From an uncultured Ruminococcus sp. (lineage in GTDB: Bacteria; Bacillota; Clostridia; Oscillospirales; Acutalibacteraceae): 6,454 nt of DNA. The DNA lies in contig CACYDB010000153.1 of NCBI GenBank assembly GCA_902773035.1, positions 1 to 6,454 of the forward strand, read 5' to 3'. A model generated the notes under the pieces. That model saw only the letters and a program-made list of their open reading frames with translations. It searched no databases and was not told where the DNA came from. The translations under genes were made by a program, and so were the position numbers. Shown one piece after another: positions 1-5,820 of this stretch (position 1 is its first letter; the number at the start of each line of letters is the position of its first letter).

Positions 1-1899
1 AATCGCGTTCCAGTCTACAGCGCAGTTATTGTAAACGTCGCCGAGCGAGTCGGTATACGGAGCGTAGAATACATTATTATTGGTATCCCTGATATAGAAC
101 ACCGCGGCTACGCCGTAATCTCTGAGATTGTTGACGGCAAAGGTTACGTACTTATAAGTCTTGTCGGAGTTATGCACACCGTAATCTCCGCTGACATTAT
201 TATCCGTACCGCCGCAGCTGAAAATGTTCCGCGCGGGAGCGTTATCGAGCGTAAGGTCGTTGGCGAGCTCTCTCGCCTCAGCCTTAGAGTTTGCGGCGAC
301 AGCGATAAAGCCGTAATCGGCGGCGTCCTGAAGCAGAGTGTCTTTGAGAACGGATACAAATCTGACGCTTCTGCTCTCTTCCCCGTTTGATGAATTTTTA
401 ACCTGTACGCCGAGAAGCTCAATGTTTTTGAACACATTGGAAATGCCGAAGTTTGTGGTATCCTCAGCGTCGCGTTCAAACTCCGCGGTGAGAGAAATTT
501 CCTCTCCGCCGCTTGTGATATAAGGAACAGTACGCTTTTTACATTCCGCTGCCTGAACAAGAGTTCGCGCTGAGTTCGGATCCTCAGACTCAGCGGCGTA
601 TACGGTGTTGCCGATGATTCTCAAGCCGTAAATATCCATCGTATCGCTTTCAGTGTTGTCCCAGAAACGCTCGGTAGATCCGTCAACCGTATCATATACA
701 TAGATCGCCGACGGAGTGTTGTAATAGATATAGCCGTCCTGACTGTCTATTGTGGAGTAAACGCCGTTCCATGAATACTGAGGATCGGGACGATACTGCC
801 AGCGGTCGCTGATCTCAACGAGCCTGTCACTCTTTGTATCGGTCAGGTAATCATATGTGTAGATTCCGCCCTCATTAGTCACATTCCTCGACATATAAAG
901 CTGATTATTAACATAGCAGAGCCTTGAGCTCAGAGAGTGAAGAAGCTCGTAGCTGTCAAATCTGTCGTCGTCGGATACAAAGAGCGTATTATAATCAGTA
1001 TGAAGATTATCGGCGTTTGTGAAAACAGAGCTGTCCTGAAATGCGCTGTCGGTATAGAGGAAGAAGTTATGCTTAACGTGAGTCTCAACATTCTCGTGAT
1101 TTAGAGTCGGATCGTCCCAAGTCACGTCAACGTTGTACCACTCGCCGTCGATCTTGACCTTTGACCACTGATGTGCCATTGACTCCGAAACGATCTGCTC
1201 GGTATCCACTCCGCAACGCTTGAGCAGGTATGAATATGCTCCCGCGTAGCAGTCGCAATCGCCGAACTCCTTGACCATAAGCATATATGTGTCAACATCA
1301 TGACCGTCGGGATCGGTGAGCTTATAGGATGAGTTGATAACAAGCTCGTCGTGAAGGATAAGCGCCTTCTCAAAATCGGACATCGAGCTGTCTACCTTTT
1401 TAAGATACGCCTGAGTCTTTTCCTCAAAAGCCTTTTTCATCTCAACAGTATCGGCTTTTGAATAAAAGTCATTGGAATTGCGCGAATCATTATTCACGTC
1501 ATCCGTATAGTTATAAATAAAGAGAATATTCGTGACCTGACCGCTGCTCAAATACCAGCTGAAATTTTTCAGATAGAACAGCTCGGGATGGCTCTGGAGC
1601 AATACATCACGAAACATCACCATTGTGTCGTAGGAGTTGGAGGAGTTTGTAATAAGCGGAGTTTCCGCGGTCCTGTTATACTCCGTCAGGTTCAGCGACT
1701 CCTCAAAATTATCGACTAAATCTGCGGCGTACTCGATAAGATCATAATACTTATCGGCAAAAGCCTGACCGTCGGAGGCGTAGCCGTAATAATAGATCCT
1801 GCCTTCCTGAGTCTCAGCGGAAGCGCTGACGGCTCCGAGCGACGTAAACGCCGAAATCAGAATCACCGCTGATAAAGCTAACGAAATAATCTTTTTCAT
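1..1899 (-). CDS. Secreted transglutaminase-like (papain-fold) protein, C-terminus cut by window edge
   Basis: The reading frame is open from the ATG at 1899 to base 1, giving 633 residues with no stop, so the C-terminus lies outside the window. The start is supported by GAGGTGAT six to seven bases upstream and by a classic signal peptide: MKK, a hydrophobic core, and a likely cut after ASA at residue 28. A transglutaminase core sits around residues 170-265. The nucleophile is Cys215 in the motif GDCDCYA (213-219), the histidine is His243 in AHQW, and the aspartate is Asp258 in WYNVDVTWDD (254-263). This matches the family's GxCxxYA...H.W...VDVTWDD pattern. Residues about 320-410 are rich in short Tyr/Ile beta strands and look propeller-like. 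Residues about 440-633 are an unrecognised beta-rich module. Such proteins act outside the cell, often as cysteine proteases or cross-linking/wall-associated enzymes; the substrate here is unknown. It has its own promoter and is separated from the upstream gene by a terminator. Confidence 0.85.
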   Translation of the reverse strand, partial: MKKIISLALSAVILISAFTSLGAVSASAETQEGRIYYYGYASDGQAFADKYYDLIEYAADLVDNFEESLNLTEYNRTAETPLITNSSNSYDTMVMFRDVLLQSHPELFYLKNFSWYLSSGQVTNILFIYNYTDDVNNDSRNSNDFYSKADTVEMKKAFEEKTQAYLKKVDSSMSDFEKALILHDELVINSSYKLTDPDGHDVDTYMLMVKEFGDCDCYAGAYSYLLKRCGVDTEQIVSESMAHQWSKVKIDGEWYNVDVTWDDPTLNHENVETHVKHNFFLYTDSAFQDSSVFTNADNLHTDYNTLFVSDDDRFDSYELLHSLSSRLCYVNNQLYMSRNVTNEGGIYTYDYLTDTKSDRLVEISDRWQYRPDPQYSWNGVYSTIDSQDGYIYYNTPSAIYVYDTVDGSTERFWDNTESDTMDIYGLRIIGNTVYAAESEDPNSARTLVQAAECKKRTVPYITSGGEEISLTAEFERDAEDTTNFGISNVFKNIELLGVQVKNSSNGEESRSVRFVSVLKDTLLQDAADYGFIAVAANSKAEARELANDLTLDNAPARNIFSCGGTDNNVSGDYGVHNSDKTYKYVTFAVNNLRDYGVAAVFYIRDTNNNVFYAPYTDSLGDVYNNCAVDWNAI

Positions 1900-1943
1900 A
1901 CATATCACCTCAAAAAACTCGCGCTGATATACGCGTCAGTGAT

Positions 1944-1972
1944 ATTTTACCACTTTTTCACTATCCGTTCAA
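1944..1972 (-). promoter_or_regulatory. Sigma-A-type promoter for the transglutaminase-like gene
   Basis: On the minus strand, TTGAAC (1972-1967) and TAAAAT (1949-1944) are separated by exactly 17 bases. Transcription would start near 1937, giving a short leader of about 38 nt before the ATG at 1899. No structured element is seen in that leader. Confidence 0.7.
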
Positions 1973-2013
1973 TTGATGTATTCGTATAAAATACAGCTTG
2001 TGATTTGGTAAGT

Positions 2014-2057
2014 TTAAACAAAAGAAAGGCTGTCACGAATCAGATTCGCAACAGCCT
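2014..2057 (-). terminator. Intrinsic terminator after the secreted 385-residue protein gene
   Basis: AGGCTGT (2027-2033) pairs with ACAGCCT (2051-2057). After a two-base mismatch, CGAAT (2036-2040) pairs with ATTCG (2044-2048) around a CAG loop. On the minus strand the hairpin is followed by a T-rich run (TTTCTTTTGTTT). It lies just after the stop codon at 2100 and separates that gene from the downstream transglutaminase-like gene. Confidence 0.8.
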
Positions 2058-2099
2058 CTCGAATATTTTGAATTAATTGTTATGCGACGTTATCCCTGA

Positions 2100-3257
2100 T
2101 CAGAAGTTCCAGGTGTAGTCGTTTACGCTTGTGAGATACTCGTTCTCATACTCACCCTCACCGTTGTTGGTAGTGATGAATACGTTATCGCTGCCGAGGT
2201 ACTCGTCGCCGTTAAACGCCTTGCAGGTGATTGTTGAACCTACGGGAAGGTTTACGCTGAGGCTCTCAACGGGAGTGTTGATAACCTTGTCGATACCTGT
2301 CTTTTTGTTGTAGTCAGTGCCTGTGAAGTGGAATCTGTAAGCTACAAAGAAGTTATTAACGTCTGTCTCGAGGTGAGTATCCTTAGCGTCGCCGTTAACG
2401 ATGATCTTCTTCTCAACGTTGTCAATGATGTCGATACCCTTAACTGTGTATCTCTCGGGATTCTGAGCGGCTTCACGCGCAAGAGCGTTGAACTCGTCGC
2501 GGTGAACAACTACCATTCTGTATACTACAGTACCCTGAATACCGTTTTCAGCGTCATAAAGACCGTTTTCCCAGTTAACAGAACACATACGGAATGTGTA
2601 CTCCTGACCGAAAACAACTTCCTTCATCTCGCCGCCGTAGTAAACTGTACCGTCGGCGAACTCAACCGCCATCTTGAGAGGAGCGTCGATTCTGATTGTG
2701 CCGATATCGCCCTGAACAGCGGGATCTTCCTCAGCGGGATCAGCGGGAGCTGTTGTAGCCTCGGGAGCCGCGGGAGCCTCGGGAGCAACTGTCTCGTCGG
2801 GAACTGTTACATCACCGGCGCCGTCGTTAGCGGCTGTACCCGCTACAAAGTGGCTGTACTTGCCGTCGATGCTTAAAATTGTTTTTCCGTCTTTAACGGA
2901 AACCGTTACAACAGCCTTTGAGCCGTTATTGTTAGGTGTCTCGGCGGTACCGAGTCCCTTGAGAACCGCGAACTCGCTTACAGCGTTATCAAGTGAAGGA
3001 TCAGCTTCCTTACCCTGAGCGATGATAGCGTCATCATCACGTGTATCGTTCGCTTCTACCCAGATAAGAGCGCCCTTAGCCTGCTTAACCCAAGCGATCG
3101 AAGCGCCTGTAATATCATAGTCATAACCGGTGTCGCTGTTGTTTGTGAGATGCTCTGTGTAAGAGATTTCGGGAGTTCCGACAGCATACGCCGCGGCAGC
3201 GGGAATAGCTGTGAAAATCATAATCGCCGCAAGAGCAAATACTAATGCCTTTTTCAT
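2100..3257 (-). CDS. Secreted protein of unknown function under c-di-GMP riboswitch control (385 aa)
   Basis: I do not recognise the family. The ATG at 3257 has GGAGGT (3270-3265) seven bases upstream. Residues 1-25 are a signal peptide: MKK, a hydrophobic stretch, and a probable cut after AYA. The mature protein has two parts joined by an Ala/Pro/Glu/Thr-rich, mostly acidic linker at about 150-181, the kind found in clostridial surface proteins. The N-terminal part (26-145) and the C-terminal part (185-385) both look beta-rich. The C-terminal part holds the only two cysteines, Cys225 and Cys345, which could form a disulfide. There is no LPxTG motif, no second membrane helix, no dockerin and no visible catalytic motif, so it is probably released or held non-covalently. 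The protein ends in aromatic residues (YTWNF). The leader carries a c-di-GMP-I riboswitch, and genes under that class often encode adhesins, matrix proteins or extracellular enzymes. A surface-adhesion or matrix role is therefore inferred, not shown. Confidence 0.85.
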   Translation of the reverse strand: MKKALVFALAAIMIFTAIPAAAAYAVGTPEISYTEHLTNNSDTGYDYDITGASIAWVKQAKGALIWVEANDTRDDDAIIAQGKEADPSLDNAVSEFAVLKGLGTAETPNNNGSKAVVTVSVKDGKTILSIDGKYSHFVAGTAANDGAGDVTVPDETVAPEAPAAPEATTAPADPAEEDPAVQGDIGTIRIDAPLKMAVEFADGTVYYGGEMKEVVFGQEYTFRMCSVNWENGLYDAENGIQGTVVYRMVVVHRDEFNALAREAAQNPERYTVKGIDIIDNVEKKIIVNGDAKDTHLETDVNNFFVAYRFHFTGTDYNKKTGIDKVINTPVESLSVNLPVGSTITCKAFNGDEYLGSDNVFITTNNGEGEYENEYLTSVNDYTWNF

Positions 3258-3268
3258 AGTAATTACCT

Positions 3269-3302
3269 CCGTTTACACGGACATAAAAAAATCAGTCCGT
3301 GC
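3269..3302 (-). promoter_or_regulatory. Alternative hairpin between terminator and ribosome site
   Basis: On the minus strand CACGGAC (3301-3295) is perfectly complementary to GTCCGTG (3282-3276), enclosing a 12-base loop that contains the terminator's U run. CACGGAC overlaps the terminator's 3' arm, so the two structures exclude each other. The same downstream segment can instead pair CCGT (3280-3277) with ACGG (3272-3269), covering part of the GGAGGT ribosome site. This suggests that read-through transcripts refold so the ribosome site is free when the terminator is not formed. It is an inference from complementarity only. Confidence 0.45.
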
Positions 3303-3329
3303 TAATCAAATTGATTCGCAGCCGGACTG
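3284..3329 (-). terminator. Riboswitch-controlled intrinsic terminator
   Basis: On the minus strand CAGTCCG (3329-3323) pairs with CGGACTG (3299-3293). The inner part can add GCT/AGC and AATCA/TGATT pairs. The stem is followed at once by ATTTTTTTA. It stands about 30 bases before the start codon, so it acts on the leader. Its 5' arm is shared with the 3' strand of the aptamer helix P3, so aptamer folding should block it. Confidence 0.85.
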
Positions 3330-3396
3330 TCTTTACATTGAATGTATTAGACTCCTGAGCTTTCCGTCCCTGCGTTTCCACAGGTTTGGCAACAGC
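3317..3396 (-). ncRNA. Cyclic-di-GMP-I (GEMM-I) riboswitch aptamer
   Basis: On the minus strand the leader shows the GEMM-I signature in order: CAAACC, a GAAA-capped hairpin, GGGACGxAAAGC, TCTAA, and GACAG leading to a conserved C. P2 pairs CCTGTG (3384-3379) with CGCAGG (3374-3369) around a perfect GAAA tetraloop. P3 pairs GGA/TCC (3355-3353 with 3326-3324) and GTC/GAC (3352-3350 with 3331-3329). It continues through the TCTAA tetraloop-receptor side and is capped by TACAT/ATGTA (3346-3342 with 3338-3334). Aligned to the Vibrio Vc2 aptamer from memory, the ligand-contact positions are G20 at 3390, A47 at 3363 and C92 at 3318. G at position 20 favours c-di-GMP; the cGAMP-binding variants carry A there. 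The core pair G21-C46 appears as C21-G46 (3389 and 3364), a compensatory swap. P1 is weak and I could not resolve it with certainty. Confidence 0.83.
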
Positions 3397-3409
3397 TTTC
3401 ATATTTGTG

Positions 3410-3431
3410 CTAAGATATATTCACATCTTAG
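3410..3431 (-). promoter_or_regulatory. 5'-terminal leader hairpin
   Basis: On the minus strand CTAAGAT (3431-3425) pairs perfectly with ATCTTAG (3416-3410) around an eight-base loop. It begins within a few bases of the predicted transcription start near 3434, upstream of the aptamer. Hairpins at the extreme 5' end commonly protect Firmicute mRNAs from decay. That role is inferred here. Confidence 0.4.
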
Positions 3432-3440
3432 TTTAATTTA

Positions 3441-3469
3441 AGTATAACAGCGTTTCATTAAAAAGTCAA
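3441..3469 (-). promoter_or_regulatory. Sigma-A-type promoter for the riboswitch leader
   Basis: On the minus strand TTGACT (3469-3464) and TATACT (3446-3441) are 17 bases apart, close to consensus. The predicted start near 3434 gives a leader of about 175 nt, long enough for the hairpin, aptamer and terminator seen downstream. Confidence 0.8.
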
Positions 3470-3545
3470 GATTTTTTGTGAAGAAATTCAGACTAAATCA
3501 TCACGATAATTTCACCGATTTTTTATATAAAAATACACTTTTCTA

Positions 3546-3574
3546 TTGTATAAAGCTAATGATAGTGTTATTAT
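3546..3574 (+). promoter_or_regulatory. Probable promoter for the acetolactate decarboxylase operon
   Basis: TTGTAT (3546-3551) and TATTAT (3569-3574) are 17 bases apart. The start would fall near 3581, giving a leader of about 25 nt before the TTG start. It is divergent from the riboswitch promoter, with about 75 bases of AT-rich sequence between their -35 boxes. It is a weaker consensus match than the other promoters here, so other AT-rich -10-like sites nearby are possible. Confidence 0.5.
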
Positions 3575-3604
3575 ATATTAAAGATAAAACTCAAGGAGGG
3601 ATGC

Positions 3605-4336
3605 TTGTTGAAATCAAACAAAATTTATCAGGTTTCTACGCTTCAGGCTCTTGCGCTGGGATACACAAAACCTGTTGTCACGGTTGAGGAGCTGCTTCAA
3701 AACGGCGATATCGGACTCGGCACATTTGAGGACGTAGACGGCGAGATGATAATTCTTGACGACGTGTGCTATCAGGCTAAGCCCGACGGCGCTGTAGTAC
3801 GTACAAACGATTCCCACGGAGTACCGTTCGCGGTAGCGGGCTCAGTAACGGGCGGTAAAAAAGTTCAGATGGGCGAAATGAAGGATATCGAAGCCATAAA
3901 AATGGAACTCACTATGATAATAGATGAGGACTTCTCCTTAAACAGTATCCATATCGCGCGGATAGACGGATGGTTTGAAGTGATACACGCCCGCGCGGGA
4001 GCTCCTTATCACTCACAGCACGTCTCTTTGAAGGACATACTCTCAAAAACACAGAAGGACTTCTGTTTTGAAAAGCTGTACGGAACGCTGGTATGCGTCT
4101 ATTATCCCGATTATATGGACGGAATCAACGCGTCGGGATGGCATATGCACTTTCTCTCAAAGGACAGAAAGCTCGGCGGACACGTATTTGAGGCGACAAT
4201 GACCTCGGGAGAATGTCTGATTCAGAAAATAGACAGAATCGAGATCCAGCTGCCTATGGATCCCGCCTTTGATATATATTCGCTCAAAGAAGCTTCAAAG
4301 GACGAGATCAAGGAAGTTGAGCAGGGAAACAACTGA
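3605..4336 (+). CDS. budA: Alpha-acetolactate decarboxylase, cytoplasmic paralogue (243 aa)
   Basis: This family (EC 4.1.1.5) decarboxylates 2-acetolactate to (R)-acetoin, draining pyruvate-derived acetolactate away from branched-chain amino-acid synthesis. The family signature is clear: IYQVSTLQAL, GDIGLGTFEDVDGEM (34-48) and GWHMHFLSKDRKLGGH (178-193). Aligned to the Brevibacillus enzyme, the zinc ligands are His180, His182 and His193. The other active-site residues appear as Glu47, Arg130 and Glu239. There is no signal peptide, so it should be cytoplasmic. The start is a TTG: AAGGAGGG (3593-3600) sits just upstream. TTG at 3605 (5-base spacing from GGAGG) and TTG at 3608 (8-base spacing) are both possible; the ATG at 3601 is in another frame. 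An oddity is the loop after Arg130, which reads AGAPYHSQHVSL where typical enzymes have a Q-x-x-PY pattern, so substrate handling may differ. It is first in an operon, with 28 bases before the next gene. Confidence 0.88.
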   Translation: MLKSNKIYQVSTLQALALGYTKPVVTVEELLQNGDIGLGTFEDVDGEMIILDDVCYQAKPDGAVVRTNDSHGVPFAVAGSVTGGKKVQMGEMKDIEAIKMELTMIIDEDFSLNSIHIARIDGWFEVIHARAGAPYHSQHVSLKDILSKTQKDFCFEKLYGTLVCVYYPDYMDGINASGWHMHFLSKDRKLGGHVFEATMTSGECLIQKIDRIEIQLPMDPAFDIYSLKEASKDEIKEVEQGNN

Positions 4337-4364
4337 TATATTATATGATGAAAGGATGAAAAAA

Positions 4365-5189
4365 ATGAAAAAATTATTCGCAATTATTTTAGCGGCGGCG
4401 ATTTTGCTGTCATTTACGGCTTGCTCCTCTCAGCAGGAAAGCAAAACCGAAAAATCAGGTGAAAGCAACAGAGAAACTGTTTATCAGGTAGCGCTTTTGC
4501 AGTCGCTCACTCAGGGCTATTACGACGGAATCATTAAGGTCAGCGAGCTCAAGGAGCACGGCGATATCGGAATAGGCACCTTTGAAGGCGTTAACGGCGA
4601 GATGATCGTACTCGACGGCACTGTATATCAGGCGCTCGGCGACGGCTCCGTACAGGAAGCGGCTGATGACGAAACAGTCCCCTTCTCAAACGTGACCTTC
4701 TTTGACAGCGACGTTAAGGAGGAAATCAGCAAAATCAAAGACATCAACGCTCTGAAAGACGCCCTCGACAAGACGGTTGAAAAGAACGGAAAGAATATGT
4801 TCAGCTTCGTTAAAATCAGCGGAGAGTTCAAGAAGATGAATGTCAGAAGCGAGCTAAAACAGGAAAAGCCTTACAAATCGCTCGACAAGGCTCTCGCGAC
4901 AGATCAGCGTGAATTCAACTACGACAACATCAAGGGAACTGTAGTCGCTCTCTACTGCCTCGACTATATGGGCGGACTCAACACTCCGGGCTGGCACTTC
5001 CACTTTATCTCCGATGATAAAAAGAAGGGCGGACATATTCTCGAACTCGCGTTTGACTCGGCTCAGGCGGAGTACGACATAACTCCCGAATTTGATATGC
5101 GCCTGTCTGATAACAGCGATTTTCAGAAAATGGAGCTCGCGAAGGATGTAAGCGGAGCTATCAAAAAGGTTGAAACAAACGAGGAATAA
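4365..5189 (+). CDS. budA: Alpha-acetolactate decarboxylase, predicted lipoprotein paralogue (274 aa)
   Basis: A second acetolactate decarboxylase follows the first by 28 bases. It begins with a lipoprotein signal: MKK, a hydrophobic core, and LSFTAC with the lipidated Cys20. A Ser/Lys/Glu-rich tether (21-36) leads into the enzyme domain from TVYQVALLQSL. Family motifs are GDIGIGTFEGVNGEM (66-80), RSELKQEKPY (161-170) and GWHFHFISDDKKKGGH (209-224). Zinc ligands are His211, His213 and His224; other active-site residues by alignment are Glu79, Arg161 and Glu270. The full catalytic set is present. It is closer to the classic exported Brevibacillus enzyme than the first paralogue, because it keeps the Q-x-x-PY loop and the PEFD segment. 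The ATG at 4365 is chosen because AAAGG (4351-4355) lies nine bases upstream; the in-frame ATG at 4356 abuts that site and would only add MKK. The enzyme should face outward, anchored to the membrane, acting on acetolactate that leaves the cell. Confidence 0.88.
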   Translation: MKKLFAIILAAAILLSFTACSSQQESKTEKSGESNRETVYQVALLQSLTQGYYDGIIKVSELKEHGDIGIGTFEGVNGEMIVLDGTVYQALGDGSVQEAADDETVPFSNVTFFDSDVKEEISKIKDINALKDALDKTVEKNGKNMFSFVKISGEFKKMNVRSELKQEKPYKSLDKALATDQREFNYDNIKGTVVALYCLDYMGGLNTPGWHFHFISDDKKKGGHILELAFDSAQAEYDITPEFDMRLSDNSDFQKMELAKDVSGAIKKVETNEE

Positions 5190-5195
5190 TCTGTT

Positions 5196-5234
5196 AATTA
5201 AGAAAGGGGCTGACAAACAGTCCCTTTCTTAATT
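5196..5234. terminator. Long hairpin terminator after the decarboxylase operon
   Basis: A 17-base arm (5196-5212) pairs with 5218-5234 around the loop ACAAA, with a single G-T wobble. It begins six bases after the stop codon. The AATTAAGAAA/TTTCTTAATT outer part provides U-rich 3' ends in both directions, though no gene is expected to enter from the right. Confidence 0.85.
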
Positions 5235-5265
5235 TCCTCAAATGTAAAATCGAGCGCGCTGTCAC

Positions 5266-5294
5266 TTGACAAAGCAATTCATATAATATAAAAT
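5266..5294 (+). promoter_or_regulatory. Promoter of the tRNA-Arg gene
   Basis: Consensus TTGACA (5266-5271) and TAAAAT (5289-5294) are 17 bases apart. Transcription would start near 5301, about 13 bases before the mature tRNA. The run ATATAATATAAAAT also holds a TATAAT hexamer, but its spacing is too short. Confidence 0.75.
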
Positions 5295-5313
5295 AGGTAC
5301 GGTAACAAGATAT

Positions 5314-5390
5314 GCGCCAATAGCTCAGTTGGATAGAGCGTCCGCCTCCTAAGCGGAAGGTCGGGGATTCGAGTTCCTTTTGGCGCGCCA
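5314..5390 (+). tRNA. tRNA-Arg (anticodon CCU)
   Basis: This is a complete cloverleaf with an encoded CCA end. The seven-pair acceptor stem is GCGCCAA/TTGGCGC with discriminator G. The D stem is GCTC/GAGC, and the anticodon stem is TCCGC/GCGGA around the loop CTCCTAA. The anticodon CCT lies at 5348-5350 and reads the codon AGG. The T loop is TTCGAGT, and the T stem GGGGA/TCCTT contains two adjacent G-U pairs at its base. It stands alone, with its own promoter and terminator. Confidence 0.96.
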
Positions 5391-5392
5391 CA

Positions 5393-5428
5393 AAGAAATC
5401 GGATGCCCAAATGGGTATCCGATTTCTT
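5393..5428. terminator. Bidirectional terminator between tRNA-Arg and the convergent membrane-protein gene
   Basis: A 16-base arm (5393-5408) pairs fully with 5413-5428, with one G-T wobble, around the loop AAAT. It starts two bases after the tRNA CCA and ends 14 bases from the stop codon of the minus-strand gene. The AAGAAAT/ATTTCTT ends supply U-rich tails on both strands, so it can serve both transcripts. Confidence 0.88.
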
Positions 5429-5442
5429 CATTGTATCAATAA

Positions 5443-5811
5443 TTACTTAGGCGTTTTGTCGTATTCGTCAATGTCATTCGGGAACATTGTATCCCAGCCT
5501 GTCATTTTATACTCCTTGTCGAGATTCTCCCTGATCTCGCCCTTGGGAGCGACTATCAGCGAGATTATCACCACAACCGCAGTCAGCGCGATCGGGGCAA
5601 ACATCACGATATACATCGGAACAACGTCAAATTTAAAATATGCTAAAACGCCGAGTCCGAAGTACAGGAAAAACGCCGCGATACTGCAAAAGCGCTTTAA
5701 CGCGAGCTTTGCGCTGATGTCCTTGCCTAACGAGCCTATCATCACGGATGAAATAAACGCGACAATAAGCGGGTCAACGATGAATAACATTATAAGTGAA
5801 AAAGCTTTCAT
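5443..5811 (-). CDS. Small three-helix membrane protein, unknown (122 aa)
   Basis: I do not recognise this protein. It shows three hydrophobic segments at about 4-26, 42-59 and 66-88. A Lys/Arg-containing loop (30-40) and a charged tail follow, which suggests an outside N-terminus and a cytoplasmic C-terminus. The first helix contains an Asp-Pro pair (13-14), unusual within a membrane span. The tail from residue 89 is hydrophilic, acidic towards its end, and about 34 residues long. The ATG at 5811 uses GAGG (5822-5819), a ribosome site that overlaps the TGA of the upstream regulator gene (gap of nine bases). The two genes are almost certainly co-transcribed and may be translationally coupled. 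The pairing suggests that the membrane protein works with, or is controlled by, the regulator; its role is unknown. Confidence 0.75.
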   Translation of the reverse strand: MKAFSLIMLFIVDPLIVAFISSVMIGSLGKDISAKLALKRFCSIAAFFLYFGLGVLAYFKFDVVPMYIVMFAPIALTAVVVIISLIVAPKGEIRENLDKEYKMTGWDTMFPNDIDEYDKTPK

Positions 5812-5820
5812 ATTATTACC

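Noticed and set aside
144..560. A 138-codon minus-strand frame
   Set aside because: It lies inside the transglutaminase-like gene in another frame of the same strand, has no ribosome site and reads as low-quality Ser/Thr-rich sequence.
2328..2876. A 182-codon plus-strand frame
   Set aside because: It is antisense to the secreted protein gene, which has a signal peptide, a ribosome site, a leader and a terminator; the antisense frame has none of these.
3292..3402. A 36-codon minus-strand frame starting ATG AAA GCT that spans the riboswitch and ends in the terminator
   Set aside because: It has no ribosome site upstream, and the RNA structure (GAAA-capped P2, P3, terminator) explains the sequence better. 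An open frame of this length can arise by chance.
5314..5390. tRNA-Arg as a possible integration site for a mobile element
   Set aside because: No integrase, no repeated tRNA 3' end and no mobile genes appear in the window; the flanks are ordinary promoter and terminator.
4854..5391. Minus-strand frames overlapping the lipoprotein gene and the tRNA
   Set aside because: One is antisense to the acetolactate decarboxylase; the other reads through the tRNA and a strong hairpin. Neither has coding features.
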